A stretch of 64,000 nucleotides of DNA from Lachnospiraceae bacterium (GTDB lineage: Bacteria; Bacillota; Clostridia; Lachnospirales; Lachnospiraceae), in NCBI GenBank assembly GCA_017520425.1, contig JAFXFO010000022.1, positions 124,001-188,000 of the forward strand, written 5' to 3'. Positions 45,826-54,815 of the stretch are shown piece after piece (positions within the stretch are counted from its first letter, which is position 1; the number at the start of each line of letters is the position of its first letter). Under the pieces are notes generated by a model. It did no database searches. It was not told the DNA's origin and saw nothing but the letters and a program-made list of their open reading frames with translations. The translations under genes and the position numbers were made by a program.

Positions 45826-46902
45826 TTATTTGATTTTTATCTCTTTACCACCAATTACCAGACTTTCCACTTTTTTAGGGTCGATGGTTTCTCCCAGTTC
45901 CCTGGCACCTATATAGGAATGTGCATACATCCCATTATACATGCCACTTCCGCCGGCATCTTCCACTTTTAAGATTCTTCCATCCGTAAAACGAATCTCT
46001 TGAAGCCACATATCAGAATGTGCTCTATCCCGATCCCGATTCGACCGATAGGCCTCTAATCGGATGGATATGGGTGAAATCTCCACTTTCGTAAGCTTAT
46101 AGGTACACCCATCCGCCTCAAAAGGCTTATTCAGGAAACGTTTTATCTTGGTATTGGACTTGTAATGATACTTCCACTTCAGTTGCCACTCCCCTTGACA
46201 CAAGAGTTCCTTAGGCTTTGTCGCCTCATCTTCCTTCGCATTCAAATCATGATACCAATACAAATCCTTCATAAATAAGGCAATCTCCGCCTTATTAACA
46301 TCTTTACAGTTAGAAATCTCAAATAAAAATCCCAACTTATTATCCTCCACAAAGGAAGTAAACTGTGCTCCATATCCGGTATTTGGATGTATCCCTATTT
46401 TAAAATCATCCGGCAAAATATAGTCTGTCTTTTCATTAAACCCATCCGGCATCTCATAATCGGTCTCTATCCTTACATACACCTCATTCTTATCTCCGAC
46501 AGAAGAAACAGCCATCATGGTTACCTCTTTAGCCTCCCCGCTCTCCACCTTTTGATAATCCGTACATAGAACGGTTTGTGCCTGATTGATTTCTACCATA
46601 CCGCTATCCAATTGCAGGGTATTGGCATCACTGAGGCCCATGAAGTTTATCAGGGCGATGTCCCACTCCCGTTCACCGGCAGCCATTACCGTTAGGCCTA
46701 AAGCCAGTGTCAAAACAGCAGCAAGTCCCCAAATATATAATTTCTTTAGAGGTTTTCTTTTTCTCTGAGGCCCTTCCTTGGCTTGTACTCTTTGTAACAC
46801 CAAATCCTCTATCCTCTTTCTGCTTTCACTGCTTAATTCTTCCTCCAACTCCACTACTTCGTGTACTTGTATATCATGAATCAAATCATCGACACGATTC
46901 AT
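45826..46902 (-). CDS. Putative anti-sigma factor, unit 2 (DUF4179-like)
   Basis: 358 aa. Cytosolic N-terminus of about 55 residues, one membrane helix (LYIWGLAAVLTLALGLTVMAA), and an outside domain of about 280 aa resembling DUF4179 family proteins, which accompany ECF sigma genes. The ATG at 46902 overlaps the sigma gene by 17 bp, after AAAGGGGTG. The cognate relationship is inferred from overlap and topology. Confidence 0.75.
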   Translation of the reverse strand: MNRVDDLIHDIQVHEVVELEEELSSESRKRIEDLVLQRVQAKEGPQRKRKPLKKLYIWGLAAVLTLALGLTVMAAGEREWDIALINFMGLSDANTLQLDSGMVEINQAQTVLCTDYQKVESGEAKEVTMMAVSSVGDKNEVYVRIETDYEMPDGFNEKTDYILPDDFKIGIHPNTGYGAQFTSFVEDNKLGFLFEISNCKDVNKAEIALFMKDLYWYHDLNAKEDEATKPKELLCQGEWQLKWKYHYKSNTKIKRFLNKPFEADGCTYKLTKVEISPISIRLEAYRSNRDRDRAHSDMWLQEIRFTDGRILKVEDAGGSGMYNGMYAHSYIGARELGETIDPKKVESLVIGGKEIKIK

Positions 46903-47455
46903 AGCAAACACCCCTTTCTATCAAATCCATACGTAGTTTTTCTTTTCCCCGATATAAAATATTTTCAACCTGCTTTGCCGTCAAAGACAACTTGGCCGCA
47001 ATGGTACGCACCGGATAACCATAAAAATACCGATAAAGAAAAACGCTCTTATCCGGCTCCCTCATCTGTTCCAAACAGGTATGCAATATGGCTTCATATT
47101 CTTTACGCTGTATTTCTTCTTCCAAATCATATCCTGCCGGCAAATCCAGTTGCAATTCCTCTAAAGAAAAAATATCCGCTTTTCTTTCCTTCCTGCGCCT
47201 GTCCCTGGCCGCATTTCTGGCAATGGCATATATATAACTCTTCAAGGAATATTTGGCATCCAATTGAAACTGCTCCCTATTCTCCCAAAAACGGATAAAT
47301 GTATCCGCAATGGTTTCCTCTATATCACTTTCCGGAAAATCATACAGAAAATTTTTGCAGATTGTAGCGACTGCACCACCGTATCGATTCATCAATTCCC
47401 GAAGCCCCCGTTCCGGACTTCTGTTCAAAATCTCTAATAATTCCTCATCTTTCAT
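46886..47455 (-). CDS. ECF-type RNA polymerase sigma factor, unit 2
   Basis: 189 aa. Region 2 (ETIADTFIRFWENREQF) and region 4 (YPVRTIAAKLSLTAKQVENI). Ends in ERGVCYESCR, echoing ERGVFDYE at the end of unit 1, and pairs with an overlapping anti-sigma gene, so the two units look like ancient duplicates. Confidence 0.93.
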   Translation of the reverse strand: MKDEELLEILNRSPERGLRELMNRYGGAVATICKNFLYDFPESDIEETIADTFIRFWENREQFQLDAKYSLKSYIYAIARNAARDRRRKERKADIFSLEELQLDLPAGYDLEEEIQRKEYEAILHTCLEQMREPDKSVFLYRYFYGYPVRTIAAKLSLTAKQVENILYRGKEKLRMDLIERGVCYESCR

Positions 47456-47514
47456 CCCTACATTTCTCCTTCCACCTTACTATACGATTGTAAAACAAAA
47501 ATCACTCAAAGAAA

Positions 47515-47569
47515 ATAAAAAAAATGTACCAAATCATGACCAGCACGTCACAATCTCAGTACATTTTTT
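47515..47569 (-). terminator. Terminator of the NADAR gene
   Basis: AAAAATGTAC against GTACATTTTT (47520-47529 / 47559-47568) with a 29-nt loop that contains a further TGAC/GTCA stem; T-rich on both strands. The rest of 47456-47645 shows no gene. Confidence 0.7.
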
Positions 47570-47645
47570 CTTAATGTTCTATTCTATAGTTTATAAGTAT
47601 CCTATATGGAAAAATCTCAATTTTAGTATCCCTTTACCTCTATAT

Positions 47646-48518
47646 CTACTCTGCCTTCTCACAAAGCTCTGCATTCTCCCACACTCTACGAATCTCATCC
47701 CTTACCTCCATAAGTGCAAATCCTAATAAATTTTGACCCTGCCATTTCATGGGATTTTGTGCGTTCTCATTGTTTGCAGACATTCGAATCCCCCAAATCG
47801 CATCATAGGGGCTGGCCTCCACTAGTATATTTTCTCCTGTCGAAAGTAGAAATTCCCTAAGCTTAGGATTCTGAGTAAACTTTCTGAAGTTCCCATTGAG
47901 CACGATAGAATACTTCACTTTATTCCAAACAGATTCGTCAAACCCTCGTACCTTACGGCCCAATGCTTTTATCTCCTTGGGGTCCCTGCAATTCATAATC
48001 TCTTCTCTGATTTCCGCATCGTCAAAAACTTCCGCTTTCTGTGCCATCATGAATTGCTCCATACAACAATAAATATCATTTTCGTACTGAAAATCTTCCA
48101 TCCACCACTGACTCAGACAACTTTGATTCATACTACCATCTGCTGACGGTTGATGTCCCCAAAACATATTGTAATCAAGTTTTTTGCCGGCATTATGCAT
48201 TCCTCTGATTGACTCTACAGAATACTTATATGCCCCTTTTTCACGCCAAAATTGTAAGTAATACTCATCTTTTATATAATATATTCCGTTATCCTCATCT
48301 TCCCAATATCCATTCCAGGTAACCGGTTCCGGGAAAAACGTTTGATACTCATTTTTTTCCTTACTATCAAGCGTATCATACCAAGTGCCCCACTCGCCAA
48401 TATATCCTTCTCCGTACCCCATACGCCAACCGATGGAATAACGTTCTATTTCCGGATATGCTATCCATGGTGGAGGTAAAAACTTTTTATCTTTTAGTTT
48501 ATTTAACTTATGTTCCAT
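47646..48518 (-). CDS. NADAR-domain protein (YbiA-like) with N-terminal extension
   Basis: 290 aa. The NADAR domain (about residues 115-285) shows the family landmarks FWGHQP, LSQWWMEDF, EQFMMAQKAEVFDD, LGRKVRGFD, GNFRKFTQN, LVEASPYDAIWGI and GQNLLGFALM. NADAR proteins act on ADP-ribose linkages; some reverse DNA-guanine ADP-ribosylation by DarT-type toxins or process NAD-derived metabolites. The first 110 residues (GWRMGYGEGYIGEWGTWYD) are a separate Trp/Tyr-rich module. No DarT-like gene is in the window. Confidence 0.85.
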   Translation of the reverse strand: MEHKLNKLKDKKFLPPPWIAYPEIERYSIGWRMGYGEGYIGEWGTWYDTLDSKEKNEYQTFFPEPVTWNGYWEDEDNGIYYIKDEYYLQFWREKGAYKYSVESIRGMHNAGKKLDYNMFWGHQPSADGSMNQSCLSQWWMEDFQYENDIYCCMEQFMMAQKAEVFDDAEIREEIMNCRDPKEIKALGRKVRGFDESVWNKVKYSIVLNGNFRKFTQNPKLREFLLSTGENILVEASPYDAIWGIRMSANNENAQNPMKWQGQNLLGFALMEVRDEIRRVWENAELCEKAE

Positions 48519-48626
48519 TTATTTTTCTTGTCTCCTTTTATCTTGTTCTCTTCTGCAATTTCTAACTAGCTGCATTTATAGTTCTGCCTATTCAATAGTC
48601 TACGTTTTGCGATTTGTATCAAATCA

Positions 48627-48977
48627 TTAACTTGGCCATTCGTCACCTTCGCATCTGCATACAAAATCATAATGCATGCTTTCAAATTCATCAAACGGAA
48701 ACACTTCTCCATTCTGACTCAGTACCAATCCATCACCGTCCATCTTTTCATTCATATATGCCAACGTATCATGAATTCCGCCTATCCTTGCATCTTGAAC
48801 AAGTTTTGCCAAAACTTCTCTCTGTTCTGAAGAAAGCGAATTCACCAATTCATTAATTTCTCTATTTTCTTCGTTATCAGGATATCCGTTTTCGCGAATC
48901 CATTTGCCGAGAACTCCATTTTTTCTCTTTACCAAACCATCAATAAAATCCTTATAATATTCTAATCCCGCATTCAC
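48627..48977 (-). CDS. Small acidic protein, possibly DUF6547, immunity-like
   Basis: 116 aa. Mostly helical N-terminal half (YKDFIDGLVKRKNGVLGKWI, LSSEQREVLAKLVQDARIGG) and an acidic end. It resembles a small unnamed family I associate with DUF6547 but cannot confirm. The start is GTG at 48977, eight bases after GGAGG. It sits between SUKH and NADAR genes, the company usual for immunity proteins. Confidence 0.6.
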   Translation of the reverse strand: MNAGLEYYKDFIDGLVKRKNGVLGKWIRENGYPDNEENREINELVNSLSSEQREVLAKLVQDARIGGIHDTLAYMNEKMDGDGLVLSQNGEVFPFDEFESMHYDFVCRCEGDEWPS

Positions 48978-49001
48978 CTTTAACACCTCCTAGTTATTTC
49001 T

Positions 49002-49730
49002 CTACCTGATTTCATAGTACTTTATAAACTCTTGTATGTAAAATTGTCTGTCTTCTTCAGACATATTTCCTTTTAACGCTTCTATCCAAGTTCCATCAAT
49101 CATACAACCAACATCAAAATTGATATTATATTTCGCTCGTTCAATCAACAAGGCGTCTTCATAATTTCCTATACAAAACAAATACCCACAAAGAGCTCTT
49201 ATATATTCAGAACTTCCTTCTTGATAATTTTCAATTTCCCTTTCTATCAAATCTCTGATTTCGCTCTTCGAAATCTTAGTAAAATCAAATCCGTATTTCT
49301 TAACTAGTTTTTCTGCTCTCTTCTCATTAGATAATGTGTTTTGTGCCGCGTCAGTATTTATATCCCAAAACTTAGCTAGTGACTCTGCGAAATACTTCTC
49401 TTCTCCGTCTATAGCATCAAACAAATAAATAGATTCATCGTCTTTCATAACAAACACATTTCCGGCACCATCATCTGAAAAAATATAACCACTTATCCCA
49501 TATTCCGCCACGTAAAATTCTGTATTATTTTTTATCATTTCATAAGAATACAAAATCCAGCCTATGGATTCTTTTCTATCCCCAACACTGATAACTTCTT
49601 CAATACCATCACTCACACTTAAGATTTCTAATAGTGCCACAGGCATACCGGAATCAATATTTTGTAACGGTGTGTGCAATCTAATGTTGTTATTATACAT
49701 TTCATTTATTAAGCAAATATACTTATTCAT
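49002..49730 (-). CDS. SMI1/KNR4 (SUKH) superfamily protein
   Basis: 242 aa. The N-terminal half shows the SUKH pattern: ALLEILSVSDGI, IGWILYSYEMI, YGISGYIFSDDGAGNVFVMK, ESIYLFDAIDGEE, FAESLAKFW. SUKH proteins are the commonest immunity proteins of contact-dependent and Rhs toxins. The C-terminal half (about 130-242) is a helical module. No toxin gene is adjacent, so it may be an orphan. AT-rich codons. The start is uncertain between ATG 49730 and GTG 49739. Confidence 0.72.
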   Translation of the reverse strand: MNKYICLINEMYNNNIRLHTPLQNIDSGMPVALLEILSVSDGIEEVISVGDRKESIGWILYSYEMIKNNTEFYVAEYGISGYIFSDDGAGNVFVMKDDESIYLFDAIDGEEKYFAESLAKFWDINTDAAQNTLSNEKRAEKLVKKYGFDFTKISKSEIRDLIEREIENYQEGSSEYIRALCGYLFCIGNYEDALLIERAKYNINFDVGCMIDGTWIEALKGNMSEEDRQFYIQEFIKYYEIR

Positions 49731-49777
49731 CTTTTTCACATCTTTCGTGGAAAATCAATCTTTTACTTCCAAAACCC

Positions 49778-49806
49778 AAAAAGACAACCACTTACGTGAT
49801 TGCCTT
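49778..49806 (-). terminator. Terminator of ssrA
   Basis: 11-bp stem AAGGCAATCAC (49806-49796) / GTGGTTGTCTT (49791-49781), two G-U pairs, GTAA loop, then TTTGGG on the minus strand; 8 bp after the tmRNA end. Confidence 0.8.
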
Positions 49807-49813
49807 CCCTAGA

Positions 49814-50150
49814 TGGAGTAGACGGGAGTCGAACCCGTGTCCAAAAGCCCATTCCCTGTACTTCTACGAGTGTAGTTAATCCTTTGACATTCCCTCTACG
49901 CCCCGGGGATTAACACCCTGACCGCTTCAGTAGCTTCATGATACGCCCATAGGCTCAAAGCTTTGCCCATGTCGTTTCCTACATAGTCGAAGCCCGGGTC
50001 CTAATGTGTAGGTGCACTAGGTCGGACTACTGCCATTAGGCAGCGATTGCTAAATTATCTTCAGCGTTTAATTTTAATTTTGCCATTTGACGCATTGCAT
50101 GCGACTCGCTTCTCCAGCTGCAAGACCCCTGTCGAAACCTTTACTACCCC
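49814..50150 (-). ncRNA. ssrA: Transfer-messenger RNA
   Basis: About 337 nt on the minus strand. The acceptor stem 5' GGGGTAG pairs with CTACTCC (one G-U) and the T arm GGGTTCGACTCCC is present. The encoded tag reads AKLKLNAEDNLAIAA then TAA, with the degradation-type hydrophobic end. The terminal CCA is not fully encoded. Rescues stalled ribosomes together with SmpB, encoded just upstream on the same strand. Confidence 0.96.
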
Positions 50151-50198
50151 TAATTGAATAAGGACTGTAAAGTGCTTGCTGCTTTCTTTAGCAACTTT

Positions 50199-50227
50199 AT
50201 ATTATCATAAACAGACCTTTTCTTCAA
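50199..50227 (-). promoter_or_regulatory. Promoter of ssrA
   Basis: Minus strand -35 TTGAAG (50222-50227), 17-bp spacer, -10 TAATAT (50199-50204). Start expected near 50192, giving a pre-tmRNA 5' leader of about 42 nt to be removed by RNase P. Confidence 0.75.
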
Positions 50228-50268
50228 GTAATCTGCATTCAACTTATAGTTAAATTTTTATAAAGAAA

Positions 50269-50736
50269 TTATGATAAATTCCTTACTTTGAATTCCTTCT
50301 CAGCCTCACGCTTCATATCCTTCTTTGCGATATCCGCACGCTTATCGTAAAGCTTTTTACCGCGGGCCAGGCCGATTTCCACCTTAGCCTTACCGTTTTT
50401 GAAATACACCTGCAAAGGCACTAAGGTAAAGCCCTTTTCCTTGATTTTACCAAGCAGCTTATTGATTTCATAGCGGTGCATTAACAGCTTCTTTACACGC
50501 ATAGGATCCTTATTGAAGATGTTGCCTTTTTCATAAGGACTTACGTGCATACCATATACAAACACTTCCCCATTCTCGATGCGGATGAAAGCCTCCTTGA
50601 TGGAGCACTTGCCCATACGCAGGGACTTAACTTCCGTACCATGCAAAGCAATGCCTGCTTCGTAGGTTTCATCGATAAAGAAGTCGTGATATGCTTTTTT
50701 ATTATTTGCCACTAATTTCTGTACTTCTTTTGCCAT
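50269..50736 (-). CDS. smpB: SsrA-binding protein SmpB
   Basis: 155 aa. [24 protein letters not shown] at the start of the OB fold, [20 protein letters not shown], and a basic tail [19 protein letters not shown]. Delivers tmRNA to stalled ribosomes. GGGGAG lies upstream of the ATG. Confidence 0.98.
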   Translation of the reverse strand: MAKEVQKLVANNKKAYHDFFIDETYEAGIALHGTEVKSLRMGKCSIKEAFIRIENGEVFVYGMHVSPYEKGNIFNKDPMRVKKLLMHRYEINKLLGKIKEKGFTLVPLQVYFKNGKAKVEIGLARGKKLYDKRADIAKKDMKREAEKEFKVRNLS

Positions 50737-50758
50737 ACTTATATCTCCCCTGACATGC

Positions 50759-50777
50759 CTCGGGCTACAAGCCCGAG
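50759..50777 (-). other. Hairpin between rnr and smpB
   Basis: CTCGGGCT (50759-50766) / AGCCCGAG (50770-50777) with a 3-nt loop and no T run. Probably an mRNA-stabilising or processing stem, not a terminator; it leaves rnr and smpB linked. Confidence 0.55.
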
Positions 50778-50790
50778 ACTTCTGTCGTTA

Positions 50791-52962
50791 TTACTCTTCT
50801 TCCTCTTCTACTATAACAAAATCTATGGTTCTGGTCAATTTATCGGTTGCAACTGCCGCCACCTTTACCTTCATGCCCAGCTTATAGGTTCTGCCTGTGG
50901 ACTCGCCTACCATTTCATAAGTCTCTTCACGGTAGTAATAATAATCCCCGGGCAGCTTAGCCACATGGACCAAACCTTCCACCGTGTTGGGAAGCTCCAC
51001 ATAGATGCCCCAGGCGGTAATACCGGATACCACGCCCTCGAATACTTCCCCAAGATGGGCTTCCATATATTCTGCTTTCTTCAGCTTATCCGTCTCTCTT
51101 TCAGCCTCTTCCGCTCTACGCTCCGTCTGTGAAGAATGCTTCGCCACCTCCGGCAGTATAGCCTTATAATGCTCCACCCGTTCGCCCTGGAGACGACCTC
51201 TTAACTGCTCCTTGATAATCCGGTGAATCTGCAAATCCGGATATCTTCGGATGGGCGAGGTAAAGTGACAGTAAAACTGTGCTGCCAAACCGAAATGTGC
51301 CGCGTTTTCCACGGTATACTTAGCCTGCTTCATGCTACGGAGGGTCAGACGGCTGATCATAGCCTCCTCAGGGGTACCGGCAATACGGTCCAAAAGCTTC
51401 TGGATTTCCTTAGGATGCACTTCTTCTCCGGACACCTTACCGTTCTGGCTGCCCACACTCTTTAAGGAATAGCCGAAATTGTTAATAAAGGTCACCAGCT
51501 TCTGAATCTTCTCTGCATCCGGAGTATCGTGGGTACGATACACAAAGGGCAGCTCCATCCAGTAAAAATGCTGGGCTACGGTTTCATTGGCCGCCAGCAT
51601 GAAATCCTCTATAATCATGGTAGCTACGTTGCGCTCGTAAGGCTTTATCTCCAATGGAGTGCCTTCCCTGTCCAGAATAATCTTGGACTCCGGGAAGTCA
51701 AAGTCGATGGCACCGCGCTTTCTGCGCTTCGCACGTAAGCTGCCCGACAACTCCTCCATCATTTTGAACATGGAATCCAGCTCCCGATACTCTTCGTATT
51801 CGGGATGATTATCATAGACATTATCCTCTGTCAAAATAGCCTTTACGGCTGTATAACTCATTCTTTTATCTACACGGATTACGGATTCACAAATCTCATA
51901 ATCTATGATATCGCCTTTTTTGTCAATGGTCATAAGACAACTCAGAGCCAGTCTGTCTACACCGGCATTCAGAGAGCAGATACCGTTGGATAAAATATGA
52001 GGCAGCATGGGAATCACCCGGTCCACCAGATACACACTGGTACCACGCTTCAAGGCTTCACGGTCCAGAGCAGAGTTTTCCTGTACATAATTGGTTACAT
52101 CTGCAATGTGGACACCCAGATGATACTTCTCCCCGTCAAAGGATACACTGACTGCATCATCCAAATCCTTGGCATCCTCCCCGTCAATAGTAACCATGCA
52201 CAAATTACGCAAATCCTTACGACCTGCCATATCCGCCTCAGATACATCCTTGGACACTCTTTCTGCCTGATTCAGCACCTTCTCGCCAAATTCCATGGGC
52301 AACTCATAGCCTCTTACGATAGCCATAATATCCACTCCCGGGTCATTAATATGACCAAGGATTTCTACCACCTTGCCCTCGGGACTTCTGCGGGCTGAGC
52401 CATATTCGGTGATCTCTACCACTACCTTATGACCGCTTACCGCTCCCTTAGAACGCTCCTTGGGTACGAAGATATCCTGGCTGACCTTACCATTGTCCGG
52501 TACCACAAAGCCGAAATTTTTACTCTTTTCATAGGTACCCACAATCTGCGTCATCCCTCTGGAGATAATCTTCACCACCTGGGCTTCCTGACGCTTGCCG
52601 TTCTTGGCTCCAAGCAAGGCAATCTGCACGGTATCCTTATGAAAGGCACCGTTTACCTTATCTTCCGGGATATAATAATCCTCTTCACGGCCCTCCACTT
52701 CTACGAAGCCGAAGCCCTTGGAATTGCTGATAAAGGTACCTACCAAAGCCTTTCCATTGGACTTCATATATTTCCCCTTGGAAGTTAAGGACAACTTGCC
52801 CTCTGCCAGAAGTTCTTCCAATATTCTTTTAAACTCGTCCTTCTCTGCCTTTGGTACCTGCAGGAAAACTGCCAGCTCCTTTTCCTTCATGGGCACATAC
52901 AGTTCATCCGCCACCAAATCACAGATTACTTTTTTTCTTTTATCTTTAATTTCTTTGCTCAT
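50791..52962 (-). CDS. rnr: Ribonuclease R
   Basis: 723 aa. N-terminal winged-helix segment, two cold-shock-like domains (GFGFVEVEGREEDYYIP; NFGFVVPDNG), the RNB catalytic domain with TIDGEDAKDLDDAVS holding the Asp cluster (near residue 265), and a C-terminal S1 domain (GVVSGITAWGIYVELPNTVEG). 3'-5' exonuclease that works with tmRNA-SmpB in degrading defective mRNA. Its leader contains the third structured repeat. Confidence 0.97.
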   Translation of the reverse strand: MSKEIKDKRKKVICDLVADELYVPMKEKELAVFLQVPKAEKDEFKRILEELLAEGKLSLTSKGKYMKSNGKALVGTFISNSKGFGFVEVEGREEDYYIPEDKVNGAFHKDTVQIALLGAKNGKRQEAQVVKIISRGMTQIVGTYEKSKNFGFVVPDNGKVSQDIFVPKERSKGAVSGHKVVVEITEYGSARRSPEGKVVEILGHINDPGVDIMAIVRGYELPMEFGEKVLNQAERVSKDVSEADMAGRKDLRNLCMVTIDGEDAKDLDDAVSVSFDGEKYHLGVHIADVTNYVQENSALDREALKRGTSVYLVDRVIPMLPHILSNGICSLNAGVDRLALSCLMTIDKKGDIIDYEICESVIRVDKRMSYTAVKAILTEDNVYDNHPEYEEYRELDSMFKMMEELSGSLRAKRRKRGAIDFDFPESKIILDREGTPLEIKPYERNVATMIIEDFMLAANETVAQHFYWMELPFVYRTHDTPDAEKIQKLVTFINNFGYSLKSVGSQNGKVSGEEVHPKEIQKLLDRIAGTPEEAMISRLTLRSMKQAKYTVENAAHFGLAAQFYCHFTSPIRRYPDLQIHRIIKEQLRGRLQGERVEHYKAILPEVAKHSSQTERRAEEAERETDKLKKAEYMEAHLGEVFEGVVSGITAWGIYVELPNTVEGLVHVAKLPGDYYYYREETYEMVGESTGRTYKLGMKVKVAAVATDKLTRTIDFVIVEEEEE

Positions 52963-52972
52963 TTTAATCTCC

Positions 52973-53012
52973 CAGACTCGCAGCGCGGCTGCTCATTGAT
53001 GCGATATTCGCC
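52973..53012. repeat. Structured repeat, reduced third copy
   Basis: Begins CAGACTCGCA like the 2698 copy. Arm 1 GCAGC-GCG-GCTGC (52980-52992), the shared linker CTCATT, and arm 2 GCGA-TAT-TCGC (53001-53011) are present, but the outer GCAAG stem and module B are missing. It starts 11 nt upstream of the rnr start. Confidence 0.65.
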
Positions 53013-53018
53013 AAACGC

Positions 53019-53050
53019 ACAAAAGGCACCCTTATTGCTAAGAGTGCCTT
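53019..53050 (-). terminator. Intrinsic terminator of secG
   Basis: Minus strand AAGGCACTCTTA (53050-53039) / TAAGGGTGCCTT (53034-53023), GCAA loop, then TTGTG; 13 bp after the secG stop. Confidence 0.75.
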
Positions 53051-53062
53051 ACGTGTCATTCT

Positions 53063-53302
53063 TTAGAATACATTCAGATTCAGTACAATAGCCAAAACCA
53101 TGAATAATACACCGAAAATCTTGGTAAGCTTCACCAGCATGCCCTGCATGGTACGTGCCTTATTCTTACCCCAGTAGCTCTCTGCAGCGCCGCTCAATGC
53201 GCCAAGTCCTGCAGACTTGCCTTCCTGTAATAACACTAACACTATGATAGCGATACAAACGATAATAAAAAGAATTGTCAAAATAACTCTGAGTGCTGCC
53301 AT
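53063..53302 (-). CDS. secG: Protein translocase subunit SecG
   Basis: 79 aa with two membrane helices (about 4-26 and 55-76) and the family loop VLLQEGKSAGLGALSGAAES. Part of SecYEG. The start at 53302 follows AGGAGGTGTGAC; the open frame runs 16 codons further up without a site. First gene of the conserved secG-rnr-smpB-ssrA cluster. Confidence 0.96.
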   Translation of the reverse strand: MAALRVILTILFIIVCIAIIVLVLLQEGKSAGLGALSGAAESYWGKNKARTMQGMLVKLTKIFGVLFMVLAIVLNLNVF

Positions 53303-53379
53303 GTCACACCTCCTACTACTTGCATTTCTATTTGAAATTTGCAGATACAAATTTATTCATTCGGAATCATACAAATGGT

Positions 53380-53408
53380 ATCATAACACAGAAGCCTTAG
53401 AATTTCAA
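53380..53408 (-). promoter_or_regulatory. Promoter of secG
   Basis: Minus strand -35 TTGAAA (53403-53408), 17-bp spacer, -10 TATGAT (53380-53385). Confidence 0.75.
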
Positions 53409-53424
53409 CTGTTTTTTTCACGCA

Positions 53425-54747
53425 CTACTTAAGTGCCCAGGGGCTTTCCTTTTCCGGGCTGATTCCGCCTTCTTCTATTTCCTCACTGATTCGCAGCAAA
53501 CGATTGTATTTCGCTACCCGGTCACTTCTGCAAGGTGCACCTGTCTTTATCTGCCCCGCATTACATGCAACAGCCAAATCCGCAATGGTAGTATCCTCTG
53601 TCTCACCGGAACGATGGGATATGATGGTTCCGAAGCCATGCTTTTTCGCCATAGCCACTGCGTTGAGACTCTCTGTCAGCGTACCGATTTGATTTACTTT
53701 TACCAGGATAGCATTGCCTGCGTGAAGCTTAATGCCGGCTCCCAATCTCTTTACATTGGTGACAAACAAGTCATCTCCCACCAGCTGCACCTTATCACCG
53801 ATGCGCTTCGTCATCTCCTGCCAACCGTCCCAATCCTCTTCGGACAAGCCGTCCTCAATGGATACGATGGGGAATTTCTGAATCAGCTTCTCGTAATAGC
53901 CAATCATTTCTTCGGTGGTGCGGGTGATTTCTTCTCCCTTCAGCTTGCTTTCGCCCTCAAATACATATAGTCCTCTCTCTTCATCGTAAAGCTCACTGGC
54001 TGCCACATCCAGGGCAATCTGAATGTCCCGGCCCGGCTGGTGACCGCTCTTTTCAATGGCCTTCACCATAAATCCAAGTACACATTCCGCATCCGGTAAA
54101 TCCGGCGCGAAACCGCCTTCATCCCCCACGCCGGTGGACAAACCTCTGGACTGTAGTAACTTCTTTAAGTTGTGATACACCTCTGCACACATACGAAGAC
54201 CTTCCGAAAAACAGCATGCACCGGTTGGCATAATCATAAATTCCTGAAAATCCACCGTATTGGCTGCATGCTTACCACCGTTCAAAATATTCATCATGGG
54301 CATGGGCAGTTCGTTGCCGTTGATGCCTCCCAGATAACGGTATAAAGGTATATGCAACCCCTTTGCCGCCGCTTTTGCCACAGCCAAAGAAACTGCCAAT
54401 GTGGCATTGGCACCCAGATTGCCTTTGTTATCCGTACCATCCGTCTGTATCAGTAAGGTATCAATTCGAGCCTGGTTCAAGGCGTTCTTCCCCAAAAGCA
54501 CGGGTGCAATCTTTTCATGGATATTGCGTACAGCATGCTTTACTCCCAAGCCGAAGTATCTTTCCTCACCATCTCTTAGCTCCACCGCCTCAAACCGACC
54601 CGTACTGGCTCCGGAAGGCACTGCTGCACGTCCCTTGTATTTTCTGCCGGTTTCCTCGTTGCAGACTGTCACCTCTGCTTCCACCGTGGGATTTCCCCTG
54701 GAATCCAAAATCTCTCTACCTACAATCTCAACAATATTAAGTATCAT
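53425..54747 (-). CDS. eno: Enolase
   Basis: 440 aa. Interconverts 2-phosphoglycerate and [27 protein letters not shown], the magnesium ligands in [12 protein letters not shown] and [10 protein letters not shown], the catalytic Lys in [11 protein letters not shown] and [23 protein letters not shown] lies upstream of the ATG at 54747. Works with gpmI (57577-59118) and pckA in lower glycolysis. Confidence 0.97.
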   Translation of the reverse strand: MILNIVEIVGREILDSRGNPTVEAEVTVCNEETGRKYKGRAAVPSGASTGRFEAVELRDGEERYFGLGVKHAVRNIHEKIAPVLLGKNALNQARIDTLLIQTDGTDNKGNLGANATLAVSLAVAKAAAKGLHIPLYRYLGGINGNELPMPMMNILNGGKHAANTVDFQEFMIMPTGACCFSEGLRMCAEVYHNLKKLLQSRGLSTGVGDEGGFAPDLPDAECVLGFMVKAIEKSGHQPGRDIQIALDVAASELYDEERGLYVFEGESKLKGEEITRTTEEMIGYYEKLIQKFPIVSIEDGLSEEDWDGWQEMTKRIGDKVQLVGDDLFVTNVKRLGAGIKLHAGNAILVKVNQIGTLTESLNAVAMAKKHGFGTIISHRSGETEDTTIADLAVACNAGQIKTGAPCRSDRVAKYNRLLRISEEIEEGGISPEKESPWALK

Positions 54748-54815
54748 AATAAAAGCCTCCTTGGGTTACTATGTTTCATAGTATGCCCAAAAGGAGACTC
54801 TTTATAAGCTCTTTG

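Noticed and set aside
49814-49836. ssrA 3' end as left att site of an island
   Set aside because: I looked for a second copy of the tmRNA end in 47500-49800 and saw none; no integrase is present.
50759-50777. Hairpin between rnr and smpB as a terminator
   Set aside because: No T run follows on either strand, so it is listed only as a stem.
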